64,000 nucleotides of DNA from Tropicimonas sediminicola (lineage in GTDB: Bacteria > Pseudomonadota > Alphaproteobacteria > Rhodobacterales > Rhodobacteraceae): the NCBI RefSeq assembly GCF_900188335.1, contig NZ_FZOY01000013.1:1-64000 (forward strand), read 5' to 3'. Shown here in pieces: positions 8,932 to 18,148 of this stretch (position 1 is its first letter; every line of letters starts with the position of its first letter). The position numbers and the translations under genes are program-made. The notes beneath the pieces are model-generated. The model saw nothing but the letters and a program-made list of their open reading frames with translations. It did no database searches and was not told the origin of the DNA.

Positions 8932-10095
8932 ATGGCAATGCCTCAAGGCGTAAAGACGGATCCGAGCCATCCGATCCCCGAAACCATGAAAGCATGGGTT
9001 CTGGGAGATCCTGGCGAGTTGAAGCTGACGGACAAGCCGGTGCCGGTGCCGAAGAAGGCCGAGGTGCTGGTGAGGATCGACGCGGTGGCGATCTGCGCGA
9101 CCGATCTGGAGATCATCTATCACGGCCCCCCGGCGCAGATCGAAGGCGGCGAGCCCTTCAACAAGAATTTCACCCCCGGACATGAATACATGGGCACCGT
9201 CGTGGCGCTCGGGCCGGGCGTGGACGAATACAAGATCGGCGAGCGGGTGACTGTCGAGATCCACGCCGGCTGCGGCCAGTGCAAGCGCTGCCGGCAGGGC
9301 ATGTACACCTCCTGCCACAATTACGGAAAGAACTACGGCGATGTCGACAAGGGCCATCGGGCCAATGGCTTCACCACCGACGGCGGCTTCTGCGAATACC
9401 AGGTCAACAATATCAACACGTTGATCCACGTCGACGATAGCATGTCCGACGAGGAGGCGACGCTGGTGGTGACCGCGGGCACCTCGATGTACGGCCTCAC
9501 GGAGCTTGGCGGGCTGGTCGCCGGCGAAAGCGTGGTGGTGACCGGGCCGGGGCCGATCGGGCTGCTGGGCGTGGCCGTGGCCAAGGCGCTCGGGGCGCAA
9601 CCGGTGATCCTGACGGGCACCCGCGACAACCGGCTCGAGATCGGCAAGAAGCTCGGCGCCGACCACGTGGTCAACATCCGCAAGGAAGACCCGGTGGAGG
9701 CCGTGAAACGGATCAACGGCGGGATCGGCGTGGACTACGTGGTCGAATGCTCCGCCGCGCCCAACGCGGTCAACGAGGCCTGCCAGATGGTGAACCGCGG
9801 CGGCAAGGTCTGCCTCGCTGCCTTCCCCGGCGAGCCGCCGACGGTGGATGTGGCGCATCTCGTGCGCAACAACATCTACGTCTACGGGATCCGCGGCGAG
9901 GGCAAGTCCGCGACGCACCGGGCCGAGGCCTTCATGCGGCAGAAACGGTTCGACGCGACGCTGATCCACACCCACACATTCGAGATGGGCGACCTGCTGG
10001 AAGCCATCCGCTACGCCAAGGATCGGGTCGAGGATGCGATCAAGGTGGTGGTGAAGAACAAGCACAGCGCTGAAGGCCGGGTGGCCGCCGAATAG
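8932..10095 (+). CDS. Zinc-dependent alcohol/polyol dehydrogenase (MDR family)
   Basis: A 387-residue medium-chain dehydrogenase of the sorbitol/threonine dehydrogenase type. Catalytic zinc ligands are Cys55 (AICATDLE), His84 and Glu85 (PGHEYMG). The structural zinc site is Cys114, Cys117, Cys120 and Cys128 (CGQCKRCRQGMYTSC). The NAD(P)-binding Rossmann loop is VTGPGPIGLLGVAVA. It probably oxidises a secondary hydroxyl of a polyol or sugar acid. A strong AGGGAGGA lies upstream of the ATG. It is the first enzyme gene after the IclR regulator; the exact substrate cannot be read from sequence. Confidence 0.88.
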   Translation: MAMPQGVKTDPSHPIPETMKAWVLGDPGELKLTDKPVPVPKKAEVLVRIDAVAICATDLEIIYHGPPAQIEGGEPFNKNFTPGHEYMGTVVALGPGVDEYKIGERVTVEIHAGCGQCKRCRQGMYTSCHNYGKNYGDVDKGHRANGFTTDGGFCEYQVNNINTLIHVDDSMSDEEATLVVTAGTSMYGLTELGGLVAGESVVVTGPGPIGLLGVAVAKALGAQPVILTGTRDNRLEIGKKLGADHVVNIRKEDPVEAVKRINGGIGVDYVVECSAAPNAVNEACQMVNRGGKVCLAAFPGEPPTVDVAHLVRNNIYVYGIRGEGKSATHRAEAFMRQKRFDATLIHTHTFEMGDLLEAIRYAKDRVEDAIKVVVKNKHSAEGRVAAE

Positions 10096-10127
10096 GCGGC
10101 CCCGGGCAGCCGGAGGAGGGCTGCTTA

Positions 10128-11045
10128 ATGCTGACTTGCCAACGATACGAGACCCCGCGGACGCTGGCCGAAGCGCTGGCGCTGTGGGAAAGTGCGCCGG
10201 ACGGCGCGCGGCTGATCGCCGGCGCCACCGACGTGCTGCCCTGGGCACGAGACGGGCGCGCCGGCGACGTCGACCTGCCGATGATGATCGACCTCAGCCG
10301 CGTCTCGGAGCTTTCGGGCTACGAGCGCCACGGCGGGCGGGTGCGGCTCGGCGCCAACGTGGTCTTCCAGGACTTCCTGGAGGACCCGTCGCTGGCGGCC
10401 TGGCTACCGGTGATGCCCTATTGCTCGGTCTGGTTCGCCGATGACCAGATCCGCCAGCAGGCGACGCTTGCCGGCAACCTGGTGAACGCCTCGCCGGCCG
10501 CCGACGGCACGCCTCCGGTGATCGCGCTCGATGGCGAGATCGAGCTCTGCCGGATCTCCAATGGCGCCGTCATGTGTCACACGATGCCGGTGGCGGAGTT
10601 CGTGACCGGGCCGGGCCGGACCCGGCTTGCCCCGAACGAGCTGGTCAGCGCGGTGACGCTCGATGTGGCCGAGGGCTACGGCGCCTCGTTCCAGAAGGTC
10701 GGGCAGCGCCGTTCGCTGGTGATCTCGGTGGCCTGCGTCGCGGCGCTGGTCAAGACCGACCCAACCGGCACCCGCTTCGAGGACGTGCGGATCGCGCTCG
10801 GCGGCGTCGGGCCGGTGCCGCAGCGCCTCGGCGATGTCGAGGAACGGCTCAAGGGCGAGGTGATCGACGCCGGACTGATCGCCGATGTCGCGGCGGTCAC
10901 TGCTGACCGCGTCGCCTCGCGCTCCCGCGTCGAATACCGCCGCCGCGTGGTGCCGGGCTTTGTCCGCGCCGCGCTGGAAGAAGCCGTGGACCGGGCGCGC
11001 AGCGACCGGCCGGCGGCTGCAAACAAGGAGGCTGTCAATGCCTGA
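10128..11045 (+). CDS. FAD-binding subunit of a molybdenum hydroxylase (CoxM/XdhB type)
   Basis: A 305-residue subunit of the xanthine dehydrogenase / CO dehydrogenase superfamily. It passes electrons from the iron-sulfur clusters to FAD. The first FAD motif is LIAGATDVLPWARDG (a variant of the usual AGGTD), and the second is QQATLAGNLVNASPAADGTP. The C-terminal CO_deh_flav_C-like part follows (about 170-280, FQKVGQRRSLVISV). The stop overlaps the next start by 8 bases. It belongs with the two following genes, which supply the [2Fe-2S] and molybdopterin parts. Confidence 0.9.
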   Translation: MLTCQRYETPRTLAEALALWESAPDGARLIAGATDVLPWARDGRAGDVDLPMMIDLSRVSELSGYERHGGRVRLGANVVFQDFLEDPSLAAWLPVMPYCSVWFADDQIRQQATLAGNLVNASPAADGTPPVIALDGEIELCRISNGAVMCHTMPVAEFVTGPGRTRLAPNELVSAVTLDVAEGYGASFQKVGQRRSLVISVACVAALVKTDPTGTRFEDVRIALGGVGPVPQRLGDVEERLKGEVIDAGLIADVAAVTADRVASRSRVEYRRRVVPGFVRAALEEAVDRARSDRPAAANKEAVNA

Positions 11046-12915
11046 GATCGATCTCTCCCTGCAGGTCAACGGCCGCAAGGTGACGCGCCGGGCCGATCCC
11101 GGCCAGCGCCTGCTGGACTTCCTGCGCGACGAGTTGAACCTGACAGGAACCAAGGAAGGCTGCGGGGCCGGCGAGTGCGGCACCTGTTCGGTGTTCGTGG
11201 ACGGCAAGCTGGTGAAATCCTGCCTGATGCCCGCGGCCAAGGCCGATGGCGCGGTGATCGAAACCGTCGAGGGGCTGGCGAAGCCGGGCACCCTGGAGGT
11301 GATCCAGCGCGCCTTCCACAAGACCGGCGCCAGCCAGTGCGGCTATTGCATCCCCGGCATGGTCATGGCCGCGACCTCGGTGCTGCGCGAGGCGCCGGAG
11401 GCGAGCCTGGACGAGATCAAGGAGCGCATGGGCGGAAATATCTGCCGGTGCACCGGCTATTCCAAGATCATCGAGGCGGTCGAGCTGGCCCGCGACGTGG
11501 TGAGCGGCAAGGCGACGCCTGCCGCGCTGGAAGAGGATGGGCCGGGCGAGTCCTATATCGGGACCAACGTGCGGCGGCTCGATGCCCCGTCGAAGGTGAC
11601 CGGGCGGCTCAAGTATGCCGGCGACATGGTGATGCCGGACATGCTCCACATGGCGGTGCTGCGCTCGCCCCATGCCCATGCCGAGATCCTGTCGATCGAC
11701 ACCTCCGAGGCCGAGGCAATGGAGGGGGTGGCCTGCGTCATCACCTCCGAGGACGTGCCCGGCACCGACGGTTTCGGCGTCTTCGTGCATGACCAGCCGA
11801 TCATGGCGCGCGGCAAGGTACGGCACGTCGGCGAGGCGGTGGCGGCTGTGGCCGCCGAGACCGAGACGCTCGCCCGCCTGGCGGCCAGGAAGATCAAGGT
11901 GGAATACCGCGAGCTTCCGGGCCTCTTCTCTCCGGAGGACGCGCTCAAGGACGGCGCGCCGGTGATCCACGACTATGCGCCCGACAACCTCGTGAAGCAC
12001 ATCCCGATCCGCAAGGGCGACGTGGACAAGGGCTTTGCCGAAGCCGACCTGATCATCGAGGACGAATTCTCGACCCAGCAGGTCGAGCACGCCTATCTCG
12101 AGCCAGAAGCCGGGCTCGCCTATGTCGATGCCGATGACGTGGTCACGGTGATTTCGCCCAGCCAGAACATCACCCACCACCGGCACATGCTGTCCGAGAT
12201 CATCGCCAAGCCGATCAACAAGGTGCGGTTCATCATGTCGCCCGTGGGCGGCGGCTTCGGCGGCAAGGAGGACATGATCTACCAGGGCATGCTGGCGCTG
12301 GCCGCGATGAAGACCTTCCGCCCGGTGCGGCTCGTCTTTACCCGCGAGGAATCGATCATCGCCTCGGCCAAGCGGCATCCCTCAAAGGTCCGCTACCGGA
12401 TGGGGCTCAAGAGCGACGGTCGCATCACCGCGATCAAGTTCGAGATGCTGTCCGACGGCGGTGCCTATGGCATGTCGTCCGAAGGGGTGATGCGCAAGGC
12501 GGCGATCCTGTCCTGCGGCCCCTACGAGGTCGACAACATCCAGGTCGACACGCGCGCTGTCTATACCAACAACACGCCCTCCGGCGCGTTCCGAACCTTT
12601 GGCGGGATGCAGGCGCAGTTCGCGACCGAGAGCATGGTGGACATTGCCGCCGAGCGGCTCGGGCTCGATCCCTTCGAGATCCGGCGGCGCAACATGATGC
12701 GGGCGGGCTCTCTGACCCACACGCAGCAGCGGCTCGACTCCGCGTCGATCGACCGGGTGCTGGAGGCCGCCGAGCGCGCCTCCAATTGGGAAGCCGGCGC
12801 CGTTGGGATGCGCGGCCCCGAGCGCGGAGACCTGAACGGCCCCGGCACGCGGGCGCCTTGCACGCTCGGCGCCCGGTTCGAGCGCCCGGCCGGCGGAAAG
12901 GAGAAGGTGGCATGA
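11038..12915 (+). CDS. Fused [2Fe-2S] subunit and N-terminal molybdopterin domain of a molybdenum hydroxylase
   Basis: A 625-residue protein. Residues 1-160 are a complete CoxS-type ferredoxin subunit: plant-type cluster Cys42, 47, 50 and 62, and the second cluster Cys101, 104, 136 and 138 (CGYC and CRCTGY). From about 175 it continues into the a/b hammerhead (RRLDAPSKVTGRLKYAGDM) and the first molybdopterin-binding domain (about 290-590), with VGGGFGGKE and PSGAFRTFGGMQ, matching the XDH-type GAFRGFG signature. It ends before the second Mo-binding domain, which is encoded by the next gene. The last 35 residues (from about 590) are a linker-like tail unlike the family. The architecture appears to be a fusion plus a split. 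Confidence 0.85.
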   Translation: MPEIDLSLQVNGRKVTRRADPGQRLLDFLRDELNLTGTKEGCGAGECGTCSVFVDGKLVKSCLMPAAKADGAVIETVEGLAKPGTLEVIQRAFHKTGASQCGYCIPGMVMAATSVLREAPEASLDEIKERMGGNICRCTGYSKIIEAVELARDVVSGKATPAALEEDGPGESYIGTNVRRLDAPSKVTGRLKYAGDMVMPDMLHMAVLRSPHAHAEILSIDTSEAEAMEGVACVITSEDVPGTDGFGVFVHDQPIMARGKVRHVGEAVAAVAAETETLARLAARKIKVEYRELPGLFSPEDALKDGAPVIHDYAPDNLVKHIPIRKGDVDKGFAEADLIIEDEFSTQQVEHAYLEPEAGLAYVDADDVVTVISPSQNITHHRHMLSEIIAKPINKVRFIMSPVGGGFGGKEDMIYQGMLALAAMKTFRPVRLVFTREESIIASAKRHPSKVRYRMGLKSDGRITAIKFEMLSDGGAYGMSSEGVMRKAAILSCGPYEVDNIQVDTRAVYTNNTPSGAFRTFGGMQAQFATESMVDIAAERLGLDPFEIRRRNMMRAGSLTHTQQRLDSASIDRVLEAAERASNWEAGAVGMRGPERGDLNGPGTRAPCTLGARFERPAGGKEKVA

Positions 12916-13931
12916 TGCAGCGCAAGATGCGAGGCCGCGGCGTGGCCGCGAGCTGGTACGGCATCGCCCGCACGGCAACGGTCGACCGGGCAGGGGCCTG
13001 GGCCGAACTCGACGATGGCGGCACCGCCAAGGTGGTGACCGGCGTGACCGAGATCGGCGAGGGCATCCTGACGGTGCTGGCGCAGATCGCGGCGGAGGAA
13101 ACCGGCGTGCGCCCCGAGGACGTGACGATCGGCGACAACGACACCGCCCGCTCGCCCGAGGCCGCCCATGCCGGCGCGACGCGCCAGACCTATATGATCG
13201 GCAACTCGGTGGCGCTCGCCTGCCGCGAGGCGCGCGAGAAGCTCTTTACCGAGATCGCCGCGCACTGGGATGTCGAGGCCGCGACGCTGGTGGCCTTCGA
13301 TGGCGTCCTGCGGGCCGAGGGCACCAACCTCGCCATGTCGATGGCGGAGGCGGTGGACATCTGCAAGAAGCGCGGCGTGGTGCCGGTCGGCTCCGGCCAT
13401 TTCACCTCCCACGGCACCGGGCTCGATCCGGTCGACGGCTCCGGCCGGCCCTGGCAGGCCTATGTCTTCGGCACCCAGGTGGCGGAGGTGGAGGTCGACA
13501 CGGTCACCGGTGAAGTCCAGGTGCTGGGTATCTGGGCGGCGCACGACATCGGCCGCGTCATCAACCCCCGCGGGGTCGAGGGCCAGATCGAGGGCGGCGT
13601 GGTGCAGGGCCTCGGCCAGGCGCTGATGGAGGATTACCAGACCGTCAACGGCCACACCACGACCCATGGCTTCGCCAAGTACATCCTGCCGACCTCGCTC
13701 GACGTGCCCGAAATCACCTCGGTCCTCGTCGAGGATCCCGACCCGCTCAGCCCGCTCGGGGCCAAGGGGATCGGCGAGCCGGCGCTGGTGCCGACCGCGC
13801 CCGCGATCATGAACGCGATCCACGACGCCATCGGCGTCCGCATCAAGTCGCTGCCGGCGTCCCCGGAGAAGGTGCTGGCGGCGCTGGCCGAGGAGGAGGC
13901 CCGGCAGGACGGGGCCGTCGCCGCCGAGTAG
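12912..13931 (+). CDS. C-terminal molybdopterin-binding domain of the split molybdenum hydroxylase
   Basis: A 339-residue protein corresponding to only the second Mo-cofactor-binding domain of XDH-family large subunits. It contains VTGVTEIGEGILTVLAQIAA, IGDNDTARSP, the cofactor loop EGGVVQGLGQALMED and the catalytic segment GAKGIGEP with the expected active-site Glu289. The ATG overlaps the previous stop (ATGATG) and has its own AAAGGAG about seven bases upstream. This points to a genuine split gene rather than a frameshift. It must assemble with the preceding fusion protein to make a complete active site. Confidence 0.85.
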   Translation: MMQRKMRGRGVAASWYGIARTATVDRAGAWAELDDGGTAKVVTGVTEIGEGILTVLAQIAAEETGVRPEDVTIGDNDTARSPEAAHAGATRQTYMIGNSVALACREAREKLFTEIAAHWDVEAATLVAFDGVLRAEGTNLAMSMAEAVDICKKRGVVPVGSGHFTSHGTGLDPVDGSGRPWQAYVFGTQVAEVEVDTVTGEVQVLGIWAAHDIGRVINPRGVEGQIEGGVVQGLGQALMEDYQTVNGHTTTHGFAKYILPTSLDVPEITSVLVEDPDPLSPLGAKGIGEPALVPTAPAIMNAIHDAIGVRIKSLPASPEKVLAALAEEEARQDGAVAAE

Positions 13932-14017
13932 CGGCGCGGCCTGACGAAGGAAGAGGGAGGTCCGCGAGGCGCAGGTCAGCCGTGCCTTGCGGTTGGAACG
14001 GAGGGGAGAGAGACCGG

Positions 14018-14950
14018 ATGGAAACATCTATGTACAGCGCGATGCGGGTGGGCGTCGTTCACTTCAAGGCCTTTCCGGGGCTCGAGACGGGGGTTGGCCC
14101 CCTGGTCGAGACGCTGGAGAAGATCTGCGCCGACGAGTTCTGGACCGCGGTCGAGGTCGGCTGGATGAAGGATTACCGGGTGCGCAACACCGCCCGGCAC
14201 CTGCTGGACCAGAGCCACCTGTCGGTGGCCTACGCGACCCAGCCCAAGGTGCTCTCGAACAAGTTCAACCTCAATCACTTCGACAAGGGCGAGCGGATGA
14301 AGGCGGTCGAGGCGATCAAGTCCGCCGTCGACGAGGCGCGCCATCTCGGGGCCGAGGTCGTGCGGCTGATCGCCGGCAAGGACCCCGGCGACGAGAAGCG
14401 CGAGGAGGCCAAGAAGCTGCTGATCGACTCGCTGCACCAGATCCTCGACTATGCCGCCGAGGAGAAGGACGGTCTGGCCTTCACCCTGAAGCTCTTCGAC
14501 CGCGCCATCGACAAGAAGAACCTGATCGGCCCGGCGCCGGATGGCATCGACATCGCCAAGGCGATCCGGCCCGAGTATCCGCATTTCGGGCTGCTGAGCG
14601 ATCTCAGCCACTTCCCGCTGCTGAACGAGACGCCGGAGGAAGCAGTTCCGATGCTGGCTCCGTATCTGGACGCGGTTCACCTCGGGAACTGCGTCTTCCG
14701 CGACAAGTCGCACCCGGCCTACGGCGACATCCAGCCGCGTTTCGGGGTGCCGGGCGGCGAGACCGACACGCCCGAGGTCGTGACCTTCTTCCGCGAACTC
14801 AGGAAGTGCGGCTTCTTCGACAAGCCGGTGCGGCCGATGGTCAGCGCCGAGGTGCGGCCGGTTCTGGCCGGTGAGATTTCCGACGTGATCCTGGCCAATG
14901 CCAAGCGCGTCATCCGCGATGCCTGGGCGCTGTCGCAGCGCCCGGAGTAA
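14018..14950 (+). CDS. Sugar phosphate isomerase/epimerase-like TIM-barrel protein
   Basis: A 310-residue protein resembling the xylose-isomerase-like (AP endonuclease 2 fold) TIM-barrel family. Features are VEVGWMKD near strand 2, GAEVVRLIAGKDPGDEK, FTLKLFDRAIDKKNLIG, FGLLSDLSHFPLLNE (putative metal-ligand Asp and His) and the C-terminal VSAEVRPVLAG. GAGGGGAGAG lies just before the ATG at 14018. In the operon it sits between the hydroxylase and the transporter genes and may isomerise, epimerise or dehydrate the transported compound. The precise reaction is unknown. Confidence 0.7.
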   Translation: METSMYSAMRVGVVHFKAFPGLETGVGPLVETLEKICADEFWTAVEVGWMKDYRVRNTARHLLDQSHLSVAYATQPKVLSNKFNLNHFDKGERMKAVEAIKSAVDEARHLGAEVVRLIAGKDPGDEKREEAKKLLIDSLHQILDYAAEEKDGLAFTLKLFDRAIDKKNLIGPAPDGIDIAKAIRPEYPHFGLLSDLSHFPLLNETPEEAVPMLAPYLDAVHLGNCVFRDKSHPAYGDIQPRFGVPGGETDTPEVVTFFRELRKCGFFDKPVRPMVSAEVRPVLAGEISDVILANAKRVIRDAWALSQRPE

Positions 14951-15068
14951 GTGCCGAAAGGCAGGGGCGCGCGCCACGTGGAGGACGACGGCGCGCGCCC
15001 GCAAACCTGGCAGGGGAAACTGCCGAACCCCGCCGGCAGGCGGACACATCGAAGGGGAGGAACCAGTT

Positions 15069-16040
15069 ATGAAGACAAGGACACTCACATCCGCCTTGCT
15101 GAGCTCCGTGATCGCGGTCGGGCTCGTCGGAACCGGCAGCCAGGCGCGCGCCGAGTTCCCGGAAAAGCCGGTCGAGATGACGATCCTGTTCGGCAGCACC
15201 GCCCAGACCATCGGGCAGCTTCTGGCCGACCTGATGTCCAAGAACCTGCCGGAGCCGGTCGTGCCGGTCTCGCGGGCGGGCGGCGGCGGCGCCGTGGGCT
15301 ACCAGTATGTCCAGAGCACCGACGCGGACGGCTACAACATCGTCTGGAACTCGAACTCGATCAGCACCAGCTACCACGGCGGCCGGATCGACTTCGACTA
15401 CACGGCCTTCGAGCCGATCGCCAAGATCAGCGTCGAGGTTCCCGCCATCGCCGTGCGCGCCGATTCCGGATGGGACTCGCTGACCGACATGGCGGCCGAC
15501 ATCAAGGAGAAGGGCACCAAGCTCAAGGTCGGCGCCTCGGGCAAGGGCTCGTTCACCCACCTGACGACCGAGGCGATCCTGGCTTCGCAGGGCCTCACGG
15601 ACATGGCCGTGCATGTGCCCTATGACCAGGGCCGGGCACCGGTGGAGCTGATCGCCGGGCGGCTGGATGCGGCGGTGCAATGGCCGGGCCAGTTCATCTC
15701 GCACCACGAGGCGGGAACGCTCAAGATCCTCTGCGTGACCTCGGCCAAGCGCATCGGCCAGCTCCCCGATGTGCCCACCTGCGAGGAGAGCGGCGCCGAG
15801 GGCATGGACATCACCATGTGGCGCGGCCTGGCTGCGCCGGCGGGAACGCCGATGGAGGTGATCACCAAGCTCGAGGCCGCGGCCAAGGCGGCGGCGGAAA
15901 GCGACGAGTTCAAGGAAGCCGCGCAAACCATTGGGTTTGAACTCGACTTTGCCGACCACGCAACGTTCGGAGAGCTGATCGCCCGCGACGATGCGGACAT
16001 CGCGAAGCTGCTCGAAGACGTCGGGCTCAAGGCTCAATAA
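15069..16040 (+). CDS. Tripartite tricarboxylate transporter substrate-binding protein (TctC/Bug)
   Basis: A 323-residue periplasmic receptor. It has a signal peptide (residues 1-28, cleavage after ARA in SQARAEFPEKP), then the family segments VSRAGGGGAVGYQYVQ and GASGKGSFTHLTTEAIL, AVHVPYDQGRAPVELIAGRL and LPDVPTCEESGAEGMD. Bug proteins bind carboxylates and other small organic acids. The transporter probably imports the operon's substrate, favouring an acid such as an aldonate. GGGGAGG precedes the ATG. Confidence 0.93.
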   Translation: MKTRTLTSALLSSVIAVGLVGTGSQARAEFPEKPVEMTILFGSTAQTIGQLLADLMSKNLPEPVVPVSRAGGGGAVGYQYVQSTDADGYNIVWNSNSISTSYHGGRIDFDYTAFEPIAKISVEVPAIAVRADSGWDSLTDMAADIKEKGTKLKVGASGKGSFTHLTTEAILASQGLTDMAVHVPYDQGRAPVELIAGRLDAAVQWPGQFISHHEAGTLKILCVTSAKRIGQLPDVPTCEESGAEGMDITMWRGLAAPAGTPMEVITKLEAAAKAAAESDEFKEAAQTIGFELDFADHATFGELIARDDADIAKLLEDVGLKAQ

Positions 16041-16043
16041 GCC

Positions 16044-16559
16044 GTGGCGAAACCCGCTCATGATCCCGAGCGCCGCCAGGACGTGATCGCGGGGAGCATC
16101 CTGTTGCTCTTCGCGCTCGCCTGGACGGTCACTGTCTGGCTGACTGTGCCGGACGGCTACGGCGTGGGGCCGCGCGCCTTCCCGCTGTGGCTGGGCGTGG
16201 CGCTGGCCGTGCTGTCGGCGCTGCTTCTGCTCAAGGGCATGATCGGGGTCTACGAGCCGCCCCTGGGCGAGAAACAGCCGGACGAGGATGCGCCCGACCG
16301 GATCCGGCTGCGGATGCGGCTTGGCGTGGTGGCGACGGTGACCGTGATCATCGCGGCCTTCGGCTGGCTGATGCCAAAGATCGGCTTCGTGCCCGCCACC
16401 GCGCTCACCGTCGCGGTAACGCTGGTGGGCCCCCTGGGCGAACGGCGGTGGCTGCTGGTGCTCGGCATGGCGCTCGGCATCGCGGTCGGGGCCTGGCTCG
16501 CCTTTGGCCAGATCCTCGGTGCCTACATGCCTTCGGGATCCTGGATCTCGATTTTCTGA
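16044..16559 (+). CDS. Tripartite tricarboxylate transporter small membrane subunit (TctB)
   Basis: A 171-residue membrane protein with four predicted transmembrane segments (about residues 15-33, 45-63, 92-112 and 135-155) and the family pattern GPRAFPLWLGVALAVLSALLL. It starts at a GTG only 3 bases after the TctC stop. It pairs with TctA to form the membrane part of the secondary transporter. Confidence 0.88.
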   Translation: MAKPAHDPERRQDVIAGSILLLFALAWTVTVWLTVPDGYGVGPRAFPLWLGVALAVLSALLLLKGMIGVYEPPLGEKQPDEDAPDRIRLRMRLGVVATVTVIIAAFGWLMPKIGFVPATALTVAVTLVGPLGERRWLLVLGMALGIAVGAWLAFGQILGAYMPSGSWISIF

Positions 16560-16615
16560 ACCTCCCGGTACGGCCCCGAGGCCCGGGGCCGGCCGGATGA
16601 CGACGGGACTGGAAA

Positions 16616-18148
16616 ATGGACTTATTGCTGTCGGCAGCCCAGGTCATCCTGGCGCCGGATGCCCTTCTGGCGGTTCTCGCAGGGTCCCTTTTGGGGGTGG
16701 TCTTCGGGGCGATCCCGGGGCTGACCTTCACCGTGGCGATGGCGCTGGTGGTGCCGATGTCGTTCTCGCTGGCGGCCGCGCCCGCGATTGCGCTGCTGCT
16801 CGGGACCTACATCGGCGGCATGACCGGCGGTTCGGTCTCGGCGATCCTGCTGGGCATTCCCGGCACGCCCTCGGCGGCGGCGACGGTGCTCGATGGCTAC
16901 CAGCTTACCCGGCGGGGCAAGGCCTCGCTCGCGCTCGGCACGGCGGTCGTGGCCTCGGCCTTCGGCGGCATCGTCAGCCTGCTGGTCATGGTGGCCTCGG
17001 TCGACACCGTCGCGAAGCTCGCGCTGCGGTTCGGACCGGCCGAGACCTTCGGCCTGCTGCTCTTCGGCCTGTCGACGATCTGCGGCCTGGCGCAGAAATC
17101 GCTGCTGAAAGGGCTGATCGCCGGCGTTCTGGGCCTGCTGGTCATGACGGTGGGCATCGACGAGATGGAAGGCGTGCAGCGCCTGACCTTCGGTACCATC
17201 GTGCTGCAGCAGGGGATCAGCCTGCTGGTCGCGATGATCGCGCTCTTCGCGGTGCCGCATGTGATCGACGCCTTCGTGACCCACTACACGGAAGACCGGC
17301 GCCCTGAGGCGATAGCCGACGTGCGGGCGGAACTGCCGACGCTGCGGGACCTCGCCAAGCATTTCTGGCTGATGCTGCGCTGTGCGCTGCTCGGCACCGG
17401 AATCGGCTCGATCCCCGGCACCGGCGGCCCGATCGCGGCCTTCCTCGCCTATGCCCATGCGCGCAAGTCCTCGAAGACGCCCGAGCGTTTCGGCCGCGGC
17501 GACATGGGCGGCGTCGTGGCCCCCGAGACCGCCAACAACGCGGTCACCGGCGGGGCGATGATCCCGCTGCTCTCGCTCGGCATTCCCGGCGATCCGGCTA
17601 CGGCCATCCTGCTCTCGGGCCTGCTGATCCACGGGCTGATCCCCGGACCGATGCTGTTCATCGAACACCCGGGCGAGATCTACCAGATCTACCTGGCGAT
17701 CATCATCGCATATGCGGCCGTGGTTGCGATCCAGCTGCTCGGCATCCGGTTCTTCGTGCAGCTCCTGCGCGTGCCGGCACATCTGCTGGCGGTGGGCATC
17801 ATCATCATGTGCGCCTACGGGGCCTTCGCGATCCGCAACTCGGTCTTCGACGTGGTGATGGTCGCGCTGCTCGGCGCGCTGGCCTACGGGCTGCAGCGGG
17901 TGTCGATCCCGTTGACGCCGATCATTCTCGGGCTGGTGCTCGGCCCCTCCATCGAGCGGGAGTTCCGCACCGCGCTGATCCTGTCGGACGGCGATCCGTC
18001 CATATTCGTCGCCTCGATCCCCGGCGTCATCTTCATCGGGCTGACCGCCCTGATCGTCGGGGCCCAGATACTCCGCGCCACGCGCGCATCCCTCAACGCC
18101 CGCAGAACGGAGGAGAACAGCCATGCTTCAGTCACCTCGTCAGAATGA
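16616..18148 (+). CDS. Tripartite tricarboxylate transporter large membrane subunit (TctA)
   Basis: A 510-residue polytopic protein with the TctA signature blocks: FGAIPGLTFTVAMALVVPMS, YIGGMTGGSVSAILLGIPGT, GTGIGSIPGTGGPIAAFLAY and APETANNAVTGGAMIPLLSL followed by GIPGDPATAILLSGLLIHGL. About 11-12 membrane segments are apparent. Its 3' end overlaps the next gene by 26 bases, so transporter and ThDP enzyme are probably co-translated. Confidence 0.95.
   Translation: MDLLLSAAQVILAPDALLAVLAGSLLGVVFGAIPGLTFTVAMALVVPMSFSLAAAPAIALLLGTYIGGMTGGSVSAILLGIPGTPSAAATVLDGYQLTRRGKASLALGTAVVASAFGGIVSLLVMVASVDTVAKLALRFGPAETFGLLLFGLSTICGLAQKSLLKGLIAGVLGLLVMTVGIDEMEGVQRLTFGTIVLQQGISLLVAMIALFAVPHVIDAFVTHYTEDRRPEAIADVRAELPTLRDLAKHFWLMLRCALLGTGIGSIPGTGGPIAAFLAYAHARKSSKTPERFGRGDMGGVVAPETANNAVTGGAMIPLLSLGIPGDPATAILLSGLLIHGLIPGPMLFIEHPGEIYQIYLAIIIAYAAVVAIQLLGIRFFVQLLRVPAHLLAVGIIIMCAYGAFAIRNSVFDVVMVALLGALAYGLQRVSIPLTPIILGLVLGPSIEREFRTALILSDGDPSIFVASIPGVIFIGLTALIVGAQILRATRASLNARRTEENSHASVTSSE

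Noticed and set aside
12786-12915. Frameshift or sequencing error between the two molybdenum hydroxylase parts
   Set aside because: The downstream part has its own AAAGGAG and an ATG overlapping the stop, and the upstream part ends in about 35 extra non-family residues, which a simple one-base error would not create.
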